DNA from: Calliopsis andreniformis
Taxonomy: Eukaryota > Arthropoda > Insecta > Hymenoptera > Andrenidae
Assembly (NCBI RefSeq): GCF_051401765.1
Contig: NW_027480449.1
Coordinates: forward strand, 4,340,001 to 4,404,000
DNA: 64,000 nucleotides
Reading direction: 5' to 3'
The notes beneath the pieces were generated by a model. That model was not told the DNA's origin, did no database searches, and saw only the letters and a program-made list of their open reading frames with translations. How positions within the stretch are numbered: the first letter of the stretch is position 1; each line of letters opens with the position of its first letter. Below are positions 37,040-49,323 of the stretch, in pieces. The position numbers and the translations under genes were made by a program.

Positions 37040-40000
37040 GTGTTGAGGGTTGAGTGATGAGGATTGATGTTTGTGGATAGAGATTTGAAGATTGCAGATT
37101 GGGTATTGAGTATTGAAAACTGTGAATTGAGGATATTCTATTGGGGATTGAGGATTGACAACTGATTGTTGAGGACTGAGAGCTGAAGATTGAGGATTCA
37201 GGATTGAGGATTCAGGACGGTGGTTTGAGGACTGTGGACTGTGGATTGAGGTTTGGGGATTGAGGATTGAGGATCGAGGATTGAAGATTGAAGATTGGGT
37301 ATTGAGGATTGAACATTGAGGATTGAGGATTGAGGATTGAGGATTGAGGATTGAGGATTGAAGATTGAATATTGATGATTGAAGGTTGAGGATTGAGGAT
37401 TGAGGATTGAGGATTGAGGATGAGGGCTGAGGGTTGAAGATTGAGGTTTGAGGACTCAGGGCTGAGGATTGAGGATTGAGAATTGAGGATTGAGGATTGA
37501 GGATTGACAACTGATTGTTGAGGACTGAGGGCTGAAGATGGAGGATTCAGGATTGAGGATTCAGAATTGAGGTTTGAGGACTGAAGATTGAGGATTGAGG
37601 ATTGAGGATTGAGGATTGAGGATTGAGGATTGAGGATTGAAGGTTGAGTATTGAGGATTGAAGATTGAGGATTGAGGATTGGGGATTGAGGATTGAATAT
37701 TGAGGATTGAGGATTGAGGATTGACAACTGATTGTTGAGGACTGAGGGCTGAAGATTGAGGATTCAGGATTGAGGATTCAGAACAGAGGTTTGGGGACTG
37801 AGGATTCAGGATTGAGGATTGAAGATTGAATATTGATGATCGAAGATTGAGGATTAAGGATTGAGTGTTGTGTATTGAGGACAAGGACTGAGGGTTGAGT
37901 ATTGATGTTTGAGGTCTGAGGATTGAGGATTGAGGATTCAGAATAGAGGATTGAGGATTGAGGAATGAAGATTGAGGATTTGGTGTTGAGGATTGAAGAA
38001 TGAGGTTTGAGGATTTAGGATTGAGGATTGAGGATTGAAGATCGAGTATTGAGGATTGAAGATTGAGGATTGAGGATTGAGGATTGAGGATTGAGGATTG
38101 AGGATTGAGGATTGAAGATTGAGGATTGATGATTGAGGATTGGGATTGAGGATTGAGGATTAATGATTGAGTATTGAGGATTGAAGATTGAGAATTGAGG
38201 ATTGAGGATTGAACATTGAGGACTGAGCGTTGATGGTTGTGTGATGAGAATTGATGTTTGTGGATAGAGATTTGAAGATTGCAGATTGGGTATTGAGTAT
38301 TGAAAACTGTGAATTGAGGATATTCTATTGGGGATTGAAGATTGACTACTGATTGTTGAGGACTGAGGGCTGAAGATTGAGGACTCAGGATTGAGGATTC
38401 AGAATTGTGGTTTGAGGACTGAGGATTGAAGATTGAAGATTGAGTATTGAGGGTTGAGGATTGTGGATTGAGGATTGAGGATTGAGGATTGAGGATGAGG
38501 GCTGAGGGTTGAAGGTTGAGGTTTGAGGACTCAGGACTGAGGATTGAGGATTGAGAATTGAGGATTGAGGATTGAGAATTGAAGATTGAGGATAGGGTAT
38601 TGAGGATTGAAGAATGAGGTTGGAGGATGGGCGATTGAGGATTGAGGATTGAAGATTGAGTATTCAGGATTGGAGATTGACGATTGAGGATTGAGGATTG
38701 AGGATCGAGTATTGAGGATTGAGGATTGAAGATTGAGTATTGAGGATTGAAGATTGAGGATTGAGGATTGAGGATTGAGGATTGAGGATTGAGAATTGAA
38801 GATTGAGTTTTGGGGACTGAGTGTTGAGGGTTGAGTGATGAGGATTGATGTTTCCGGATAGAGATTTGAAGATTGCAGATTGAGTATTGAGTATTGGAAC
38901 CTGTGAATTGAGGATATTCTATTGAGGATTGAGGATTGACAACTGATTGTTGAGGACTGAGGGCTGAAGATTGAGGATTCAGGATTGAGGATTCAGAATC
39001 GAGGCTTGAGGACTGAGGATTGAGGATTGAGGATTGAGGATTGAGGATTGAGGATTGAGGATTGAAGATTCAGTATTGAGGATTGAAGATTGAGGATGGA
39101 GGATTGAGGATTGAGGATTGAGGATTGAAGATTGAGGATTGAAGACTGAGGATTGATGATTGAGGATTGAGGATTGAGGATTGAGGATTGAAGACTGAAT
39201 ATTGAAGATTGAGGATTGATGATTGAGGATTGAGTATTGAGGATTGAGGATTGAGTATTGGGGATTGCGGATTGAATATTGAGGATTGAGGATTGAGGAT
39301 TGAGGATTGAGGATTGTGGATTGAGGATTGAGGATTGAGTATTGAAGATTGAGGATTGGGGATTGAGGATTGAGGATTGAGGATTGAGGATTGAGGATTG
39401 ACGATTGAAGATTGAGAATTGGGGACTGAGAGTTGATGGTTGAGTGATGAGAATTGATGTTTGTGGATAGAGATATGAAGATTGCAGATTGAGTATTGCG
39501 TATGGAAAACTCTGAACTGAGGATACTCTAGTGAGGATTGAGGATTGACAACTGATTGTTGAGGACTGAGTGCTGAAGATTGAGGATTCAGGATTGAGGA
39601 TTCAGGACTGTTGTTTGAGGACTGTGGATTGAGGATTGAGGATTGGGGATTGAGGATTGAGGATCGAGGATTGAAGATTGAAGATTGGGTATTGAGGATT
39701 GAACATTGAGGATTGAGGATTGAGGATTGAGGATTGAGGATTGAGGATTGAAGATTGAATATTGATGATTGAATGTTGAGGATTGAGGATTGAGGATTGA
39801 GGATTGAGGATGAGGGCTGAGGGTTGAAGATTGAGGTTTGAGGACTCAGGACTGAGGATTGAGGAATGAGAATTGAGGATTGAGGATTGAGGATTGAAGA
39901 TTGAGGATAGGGTATTGAGGATTGAAGAATGAGGATGGAGGATGGGCGATTGAGGATTGAGGACTGAAGATTGAGTATTCAGGATTGGAGATTGACGATT

Positions 40001-41798
40001 GAGGATTGAGGATTGAGGATCGAGAATTGAGGATTGAGGATTGAAGATTGAGTATTGAGGATTGCAGATTGAGGATTGAGGATTGAGGATTGAGGATTGA
40101 GGATTGAGAATTGAAGATTGAGTATTGGGGACTGAGTGTTGAGGGTTGAGTGATGAGGATTGATGTTTGTGGATAGAGATTTGAAGATTGCAGATTGGGT
40201 ATTGAGTATTGAAAACTATGAATTGAGGATATTCTATTGGGGATTGAGGATTGACAACTGATTGTTGAGGACTGAGGGCTGAAGATTGAGGATTGAGAAT
40301 TGAGGATTGAGGATTGAGGATTGAAGATTGAGAATTGGGTATTGAGGATTGAAGAATGAGCATTGAGGATTGGGGATTGAGGATTGAGGATTGAGGATTG
40401 AGGATTGAGGATTGACAACTGATTGTTGAGGACTGAGGCCTGAAGATTGAGGATTCAGTATTGAGGATTCAGAATTGAGGTTTGAGGACTGAGGATTGAG
40501 GATTGAGGATTGAGGATTGAGGATTGAGGATTGAGGATTGAGGATTGAAGATTGAGTATTGATGATTGAAGATTGAGGATTGAGGATTGATGACTGAGTA
40601 TTGAGGATTGAAGGTTGAGGATTCAGGATTGAGGATTGAGGATTGAGGAATGAGGATTGAGGATTGAGGGTTGTGGATTGGGGACCAGGACTGAGGGTTG
40701 AATATTGATGTTTGAGGTCTGAGGATTGAGGATTGAGGATTGAGAATAGATGATTGAGGATTGAGGATTGAAGATTGAGGATTGGGTATTGAGGATTGAA
40801 GAATTAGGATTGAGGATTGAGGATTGAGGCCTGAGGATTGAGAATTGAGAACTGAGGCTGAGGACTGAGGACTGAGGGCTGAGGTTTGAGGAATGAGGAC
40901 TAACGATTGAGGATTGGGGATTGAAGATTGAGTATTGAGGATTGAAGATTGTGGATTGAGAATTGAGGATTCAGGATTGAGGATTGAAGATTGAGGATTG
41001 GGGACTGAGTGTTGAGGGCTGAGTGATGAGAATTGATGTTTGTGGATAGAGATTTGAAGATTGCAGATTGAGTATTGCGTATGGAAAACTCTGAACTGAG
41101 GATATTCTATTGAGGATTGAGGATTGACAACTGATTGTTGAGGACTGAGGGCTGAAGATTGAGGATTCAGTATTGAGGATTCAGGATTGTGGTTTGAGGA
41201 CAGAGGATTGAGGATTGAGGATTGAGGATTGAGGATTGAGGATTGAGAATTGAAGATTGAGGATTGGGTATTGCGGATTGACTATTGAGGGTTGAGGATT
41301 GAGGATTGAGGATTCAGGATTGAGGATTCAGTATTGAGGATTCAGGATTGTGGTTCGAGGACAGAGGATTGAGGCTTGAGGATTGAGGATTGAGGATTGA
41401 GGATTGAGGATTGAGGATTGAGGATTGAGTATTGGGGATTGCGGATTGAACATTGAGGATTGAGGATTGAGGATTGAGGACTGAAGATTGAATATTGATG
41501 ATTGAAGATTGATGATTGAGGATTGAGAGTTGTGGATTGAGGACGAGGACTGAGGGTTGAGTATTGATGTCTGAGGTCTGAGGATTGAGGATTGAGGATT
41601 GAGAATTGAGGATTGAGGATTGAGGACTGAAGATTGAGGATTGGGTATTGAGGATTGAAGAATGAGGATTGAGGATTGAGGATTGAGGATTGAGGATTGA
41701 AGATTGAGTATTGAGGATTGACGATTGAGGATTAATGACTGAGTATTGAGGATTGAAGATTGAGAATTGAGGATTGAGAATTGAACATTGAGGACTGA
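37040..41798 (+). repeat. 4759-bp unit, copy 1 (contains block P copy 2)
   Basis: Landmarks recur 4759 bp later at the left (A core 37115 to 41874, GACGGTGG 37216 to 41975, GACAACTG 37506 to 42265). After a 21-bp deletion in this copy near 38115 they recur 4780 bp later (C core 38896 to 43676, B core 39504 to 44284, B' core 41083 to 45863). From about 37503 to 41720 it is also the 21-kb partner of block P copy 1. The end, 41720-41798, switches to the sequence found before A cores of doublets. Confidence 0.9.
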
Positions 41799-44700
41799 GT
41801 GTTGAGGGTTGAGTGATGAGAATTGATGTTTGTGGATAGAGATTTGAAGATTGCAGATTGGGTATTGAGTATTGAAAACTGTGAATTGAGGATATTCTAT
41901 TGGGGATTGAGGATTGACAACTGATTGTTGAGGACTGAGAGCTGAAGATTGAGGATTCAGGATTGAGGATTCAGGACGGTGGTTTGAGGACTGTGGACTG
42001 TGGATTGAGGTTTGGGGATTGAGGATTGAGGATCGAGGATTGAAGATTGAAGATTGGGTATTGAGGATTGAACATTGAGGATTGAGGATTGAGGATTGAG
42101 GATTGAGGATTGAGGATTGAAGATTGAATATTGATGATTGAAGGTTGAGGATTGAGGATTGAGGATTGAGGATTGAGGATGAGGGCTGAGGGTTGAAGAT
42201 TGAGGTTTGAGGACTCAGGGCTGAGGATTGAGGATTGAGAATTGAGGATTGAGGATTGAGGATTGACAACTGATTGTTGAGGACTGAGGGCTGAAGATGG
42301 AGGATTCAGGATTGAGGATTCAGAATTGAGGTTTGAGGACTGAAGATTGAGGATTGAGGATTGAGGATTGAGGATTGAGGATTGAGGATTGAGGATTGAA
42401 GGTTGAGTATTGAGGATTGAAGATTGAGGATTGAGGATTGGGGATTGAGGATTGAATATTGAGGATTGAGGATTGAGGATTGACAACTGATTGTTGAGGA
42501 CTGAGGGCTGAAGATTGAGGATTCAGGATTGAGGATTCAGAACAGAGGTTTGGGGACTGAGGATTCAGGATTGAGGATTGAAGATTGAATATTGATGATC
42601 GAAGATTGAGGATTGAGGATTGAGTGTTGTGTATTGAGGACAAGGACTGAGGGTTGAGTATTGATGTTTGAGGTCTGAGGATTGAGGATTGAGGATTCAG
42701 AATAGAGGATTGAGGATTGAGGAATGAAGATTGAGGATTTGGTGTTGAGGATTGAAGAATGAGGTTTGAGGATTTAGGATTGAGGATTGAGGATTGAAGA
42801 TCGAGTATTGAGGATTGAAGATTGAGGATTGAGGATTGAGGATTGAGGATTGAGGATTGAGGATTGAGGATTGAAGATTGAGTATTGATGATTGAAGATT
42901 GAGGATTGATGATTGAGGATTGGGATTGAGGATTGAGGATTAATGATTGAGTATTGAGGATTGAAGATTGAGAATTGAGGATTGAGGATTGAACATTGAG
43001 GACTGAGCGTTGATGGTTGTGTGATGAGAATTGATGTTTGTGGATAGAGATTTGAAGATTGCAGATTGGGTATTGAGTATTGAAAACTGTGAATTGAGGA
43101 CATTCTATTGGGGATTGAAGATTGACTACTGATTGTTGAGGACTGAGGGCTGAAGATTGAGGACTCAGGATTGAGGATTCAGAATTGTGGTTTGAGGACT
43201 GAGGATTGAAGATTGAAGATTGAGTATTGAGGGTTGAGGATTGTGGATTGAGGATTGAGGATTGAGGATTGAGGATGAGGGCTGAGGGTTGAAGGTTGAG
43301 GTTTGAGGACTCAGGACTGAGGATTGAGGATTGAGAATTGAGGATTGAGGATTGAGAATTGAAGATTGAGGATAGGGTATTGAGGATTGAAGAATGAGGT
43401 TGGAGGATGGGCGATTGAGGATTGAGGATTGAAGATTGAGTATTCAGGATTGGAGATTGACGATTGAGGATTGAGGATTGAGGATCGAGTATTGAGGATT
43501 GAGGATTGAAGATTGAGTATTGAGGATTGAAGATTGAGGATTGAGGATTGAGGATTGAGGATTGAGGATTGAGAATTGAAGATTGAGTTTTGGGGACTGA
43601 GTGTTGAGGGTTGAGTGATGAGGATTGATGTTTCCGGATAGAGATTTGAAGATTGCAGATTGAGTATTGAGTATTGGAACCTGTGAATTGAGGATATTCT
43701 ATTGAGGATTGAGGATTGACAACTGATTGTTGAGGACTGAGGGCTGAAGATTGAGGATTCAGGATTGAGGATTCAGAATCGAGGCTTGAGGACTGAGGAT
43801 TGAGGATTGAGGATTGAGGATTGAGGATTGAGGATTGAGGATTGAAGATTCAGTATTGAGGATTGAAGATTGAGGATGGAGGATTGAGGATTGAGGATTG
43901 AGGATTGAAGATTGAGGATTGAAGACTGAGGATTGATGATTGAGGATTGAGGATTGAGGATTGAGGATTGAAGACTGAATATTGAAGATTGAGGATTGAT
44001 GATTGAGGATTGAGTATTGAGGATTGAGGATTGAGTATTGGGGATTGCGGATTGAATATTGAGGATTGAGGATTGAGGATTGAGGATTGAGGATTGTGGA
44101 TTGAGGATTGAGGATTGAGTATTGAAGATTGAGGATTGGGGATTGAGGATTGAGGATTGAGGATTGAGGATTGAGGATTGACGATTGAAGATTGAGAATT
44201 GGGGACTGAGAGTTGATGGTTGAGTGATGAGAATTGATGTTTGTGGATAGAGATATGAAGATTGCAGATTGAGTATTGCGTATGGAAAACTCTGAACTGA
44301 GGATACTCTAGTGAGGATTGAGGATTGACAACTGATTGTTGAGGACTGAGTGCTGAAGATTGAGGATTCAGGATTGAGGATTCAGGACTGTTGTTTGAGG
44401 ACTGTGGATTGAGGATTGAGGATTGGGGATTGAGGATTGAGGATCGAGGATTGAAGATTGAAGATTGGGTATTGAGGATTGAACATTGAGGATTGAGGAT
44501 TGAGGATTGAGGATTGAGGATTGAGGATTGAAGATTGAATATTGATGATTGAATGTTGAGGATTGAGGATTGAGGATTGAGGATTGAGGATGAGGGCTGA
44601 GGGTTGAAGATTGAGGTTTGAGGACTCAGGACTGAGGATTGAGGAATGAGAATTGAGGATTGAGGATTGAGGATTGAAGATTGAGGATAGGGTATTGAGG

Positions 44701-45985
44701 ATTGAAGAATGAGGATGGAGGATGGGCGATTGAGGATTGAGGACTGAAGATTGAGTATTCAGGATTGGAGATTGACGATTGAGGATTGAGGATTGAGGAT
44801 CGAGAATTGAGGATTGAGGATTGAAGATTGAGTATTGAGGATTGCAGATTGAGGATTGAGGATTGAGGATTGAGGATTGAGGATTGAGAATTGAAGATTG
44901 AGTATTGGGGACTGAGTGTTGAGGGTTGAGTGATGAGGATTGATGTTTGTGGATAGAGATTTGAAGATTGCAGATTGGGTATTGAGTATTGAAAACTATG
45001 AATTGAGGATATTCTATTGGGGATTGAGGATTGACAACTGATTGTTGAGGACTGAGGGCTGAAGATTGAGGATTGAGAATTGAGGATTGAGGATTGAGGA
45101 TTGAAGATTGAGAATTGGGTATTGAGGATTGAAGAATGAGCATTGAGGATTGGGGATTGAGGATTGAGGATTGAGGATTGAGGATTGAGGATTGACAACT
45201 GATTGTTGAGGACTGAGGCCTGAAGATTGAGGATTCAGTATTGAGGATTCAGAATTGAGGTTTGAGGACTGAGGATTGAGGATTGAGGATTGAGGATTGA
45301 GGATTGAGGATTGAGGATTGAGGATTGAAGATTGAGTATTGATGATTGAAGATTGAGGATTGAGGATTGATGACTGAGTATTGAGGATTGAAGGTTGAGG
45401 ATTCAGGATTGAGGATTGAGGATTGAGGAATGAGGATTGAGGATTGAGGGTTGTGGATTGGGGACCAGGACTGAGGGTTGAATATTGATGTTTGAGGTCT
45501 GAGGATTGAGGATTGAGGATTGAGAATAGATGATTGAGGATTGAGGATTGAAGATTGAGGATTGGGTATTGAGGATTGAAGAATTAGGATTGAGGATTGA
45601 GGATTGAGGCCTGAGGATTGAGAATTGAGAACTGAGGGTGAGGACTGAGGACTGAGGGCTGAGGTTTGAGGAATGAGGACTAACGATTGAGGATTGGGGA
45701 TTGAAGATTGAGTATTGAGGATTGAAGATTGTGGATTGAGAATTGAGGATTCAGGATTGAGGATTGAAGATTGAGGATTGGGGACTGAGTGTTGAGGGCT
45801 GAGTGATGAGAATTGATGTTTGTGGATAGAGATTTGAAGATTGCAGATTGAGTATTGCGTATGGAAAACTCTGAACTGAGGATATTCTATTGAGGATTGA
45901 GGATTGACAACTGATTGTTGAGGACTGAGGGCTGAAGATTGAGGATTCAGTATTGAGGATTCAGGATTGTGGTTTGAGGACAGAG
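41799..45985 (+). repeat. 4759-bp unit, copy 2 (contains block P copy 3), truncated on the right
   Basis: Second copy, with cores A 41874, A 43082, C 43676, B 44284, C/A hybrid 44991 and B' 45863. It lacks the 21-bp deletion of copy 1 and so keeps the length of block P copy 1. It breaks at about 45985 into sequence of the 4130-bp family. Few private substitutions separate it from copy 1 (for example GAGGACATTC near 43098). Confidence 0.9.
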
Positions 45986-48214
45986 GATTGAGGATTGAAG
46001 ATTGAGGATTGTGGATTGAGGATTGAGGATTGAGTATTGAAGATTGAGGATTGGGGATTAAGGATTGACGATTGAGGATTGAGTATTGAGGATTGAGAAT
46101 TGAGGATTGAGGATTGAAGATTGAGTATTGAGGATTGAAGATTGAGGATTGAGGATTGAGGATTGAGGATTGAGGATTGAGGATTGAGGATTGAGGATTG
46201 ATGTTTGAGGTCTGAGGATTGAGGATAGAGGATTGAGAATTCAGGATTGAGGATTGAGGATTGAGGATTGAGGATTGAGGATTCAGAATTGAGGATTCAG
46301 AATTGAGGATTCAGGATTGTGGTTCGATGACAGAGGATTGAGGCTTGAGGATTGAGTATTGAGGATTGAGGATTGAGGATTGAGGATTTAAGATTGAGGA
46401 TTGGGTATTCAGGATTGAACATTGAGGATTGAGGATTGAGGATTGAGGCCTGAAGATTGAATATTGATGATTGAAGATTGTGGATTGGGGATTGAGGGAT
46501 GTGGATTGGGGACCAGGACTGAGGGTTGAATATTGACGTTTGAGGTCTGAGGATTGAGGATTGAGGATTGAGAATTGAGGATTGAGGATTGAGGATTGAA
46601 GATTGAGGATTGGGTATTGAGGATTGAAGAATGAGGATTGAGGATTGAGGATTGAGGACTGAGGATTGAGAATTGAGAACTGAGGATGAGGACTGAGGGC
46701 TGAGGGTTGAGGTTTGAGGAATGAGGATTGGGGGTTGAGGATTGAGGATTGAGGATTGAGAATTGAGGATTGAGTACTGAAGATTGAGTATTGATGACTG
46801 AGGATTGAGGATTGAGGATTGAGCATTGAGGATTGAGGATTGAAGATTGAGGATTGGGTTTTGCGGATTGAACATTGAGGATTGAGGATTGAGTATTGAG
46901 GACTGAAGATTGAGTATTGATGATTGAAGATTGATGATTGAGGATTGAGGGTTATGGATTGAGGACGAGGACTGAGGGTTGAGTATTGATGTCTGAGGTC
47001 TGAGGATTGAGGATTGAGGATTGAGAATTGAGAATTGAGGATTGAGGATTGAGGATTGAAGATTGAGGATTGGGTATTGGGGATTGAAGAATGAGCATTG
47101 AGGATTGAGGATTGAGGATTGAGGATTGAAGATTGAGGATTGAGGATTGAGGTTTGAAAGTTGAAGATTGAGTATTGAGGATTGAAGATTCAGGATTGAG
47201 GATTGAGGATTGAGGATTGAGGATTGACGATTGAAGATTGAGGATTGGGTATTGAGGATTGAAGAATGAGGACTGAGGATTGAATATTGAAGATTGAGGA
47301 TTGATGATTGAGGATTGAGTATTGAGGATTGAGGATTGAGTATTGGGGATTGCGGATTGAACATTGAGGATTGAGGATTGAGGATTGAGGATTGAGGATT
47401 GTGGATTGAGGATTGAGGGTTGAGTATTGAAGATTGAGGATCGGGGATTGAGGATTGAGGATTGAAGATTGAATATTGATGATTGAAGGTTGAGGATTGA
47501 GGATTGAGGATTGAGGATTGAGGATGAGGGCTGAGGGTTGAAGATTGAGGTTTGAGGACTCAGGACTGAGGATTGAGGATTGAGAATTGAGGATTGAGGA
47601 TTGAGGATTGAGTATTGGGGACTGAGTGTTGAGGGTTGAGTGATGAGGATTGATGTTTGTGGATTGAGATTTGAAGATTGCAGATAGAGTATTGAGTATT
47701 GGAACCTGTGAATTGAGGATATTCTATTGAGGATTGAGGATTGACAACTGATTGTTGAGGACTGAGGGCTGAAGATTGAGGATTCAGGATTGAGGATTCA
47801 GAATCGAGGTTCGAGGACTGAGGTTTGATGATTGAGGATTGAGGATTGAGGATTGAGGATTGAGGATTGAGTATTGAAGATTGAGGATTGATGATTGAGG
47901 ATGGTGGATTGAGGATTGAGGATTGAGTATTGGGGATTGAGGATTGAAGATTGAGGATTGACGATTGAGGATTAATGACTGAGTATTGAGGATTGAAGAT
48001 TGAGAATTGAGGATTGAGAATTGAACATTGAGGACTGAGTGTTGAGGGTTGAGTGATGAGAATTGATGTTTGTGGATAGAGATTTGAAGATTGCAGATTG
48101 GGTATTGAGTATTGAAAACTGTGAATTGAGGATATTCTATTGGGGATTGAGGATTGACAACTGATTGTTGAGGACTGAGGGCTGAAGATTGAGGATTGAG
48201 AATTGAGGATTGAG
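45986..48214 (+). repeat. Second dispersed copy of part of the 4130-bp family
   Basis: It matches about 9734-11940 at a constant offset of 36252 (GGTTCGATGACAG 46321 against 10069, C core 47701 against 11449, A core 48114 against 11862). Up to about 47360 it is closer to 21090-22460, offset 24902, with which it shares private changes. Confidence 0.88.
47620..48214 (+). repeat. C-A core doublet 5
   Basis: Landmarks 47701 and 48114, spacing 413 bp. The C core has GTGGATTGAGATTTG where others have GTGGATAGAGATTTG. The A core runs into GAGAATTGAGG instead of GGATTCAGG, like doublet 1 and the doublets at 55089 and 57786. Confidence 0.88.
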
Positions 48215-49323
48215 GATTGAGGATTGAAGATTGAGAATTGGGTATTGAGGATTGAAGAATTTGCATTGAGGATTGGGGATTGAGGATTGAGGATTGAGGA
48301 TTGAGGATTGAGGATTGACAACTGATTGTTGAGGACTGAGGGCTGAAGATTGAGGATTCAGGATTGAGGATTCAGAATTGAGGTTTGAGGACTGAGGATT
48401 GAGGATTGAGGATTGAAGATTGAATATTGATGATCGAAGATTGTGGATTGAGGATTGAGGGTTGTGTATTGAGGACAAGGACTGAGGCTTGAGTATTGAT
48501 GTTTGAGGTCTGAGGATTGAGGATTGAGGATTGAGAATAGAGGATTGAGGATTGAGGAATGAAGATTGAGGATTTCGTGTTGAGGATTGAAGAATGAGGA
48601 TTGAGGATTGAGGATTGAGGATTGAGGATTGAAGATTGAGTATTGGGGATTGAAGATTGAGGATTGAGGATTGAGGATTGAGGATTGAGGATTGAGGATT
48701 GAGGATTGAAGATTGAGTATTGATGATTGAAGATTGAGGATTGAGGATTGATGACTGAGTATTGAGGATTGAAGATTGAGGATTCAGGATTGAGGATTGA
48801 GGATTGAGGAATGAGGATTGAGGATTGAGGGTTGTGGATTGGGGACCAGGACTGAGGGTTGAATATTGATGTTTGAGGTCTGAGGATTGAGGATTGAGGA
48901 TTGAGAATAGATGATGGAGGATAGAGGATTGAAGATCGAGGATTGGGTATTGAGGATTGAAGAATTAGGATTGAGGATTGAGGATTGAGGCCTGAGGATT
49001 GAGAATTGAGAACTGAGGGTGAGGACTGAGGGCTGACGGTTGAGGTTTGAGGAATGAGGACTAACGATTGAGGATTGAGGATTGAAGATTGAGTATTGAG
49101 GATTGAAGATTGTGGATTGAGGATTGAGGATTCAGGATTGAGGATTGAAGATTGAGGATTGGGGACTGAGTGTTGAGGGCTGAGTGATGAGAATTGATGT
49201 TTGTGGATAGAGATTTGAAGATTGCAGATTGAGTATTGCGTATGGAAAACTTTGAACTGAGGATATTCTATTGAGGATTGAGGATTGACAACTGATTGTT
49301 GAGGACTGAGGGCTGAAGATTGA
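48122..49323 (+). repeat. 3040-bp spaced duplication, left copy
   Basis: Repeats at 51162-52363 with an offset of 3040 (A core 48114 to 51154, B' core 49244 to 52284, GACAACTG 49287 to 52327). The material between the two copies comes from another family, so this reads as a block copy that landed beside a block-P fragment. Confidence 0.85.

Larger units (their letters stand above)
33019..37060 (+). repeat. 4807-bp dimer higher-order repeat, copy 2, truncated
   Basis: Follows copy 1 at an offset of 4807 up to the C/A core region near 37060. There 413 bp, the exact C-to-A spacing, have been lost, and the array then runs into the 4759-bp unit. Confidence 0.85.

Noticed and set aside
45970..46010. 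Transposon insertion at the abrupt family switch near 45985
   Set aside because: Both sides are heptamer satellite in register. There are no terminal inverted repeats, no target-site duplication that can be distinguished from the repeat, and no foreign sequence. Recombination between satellite families explains the switch.
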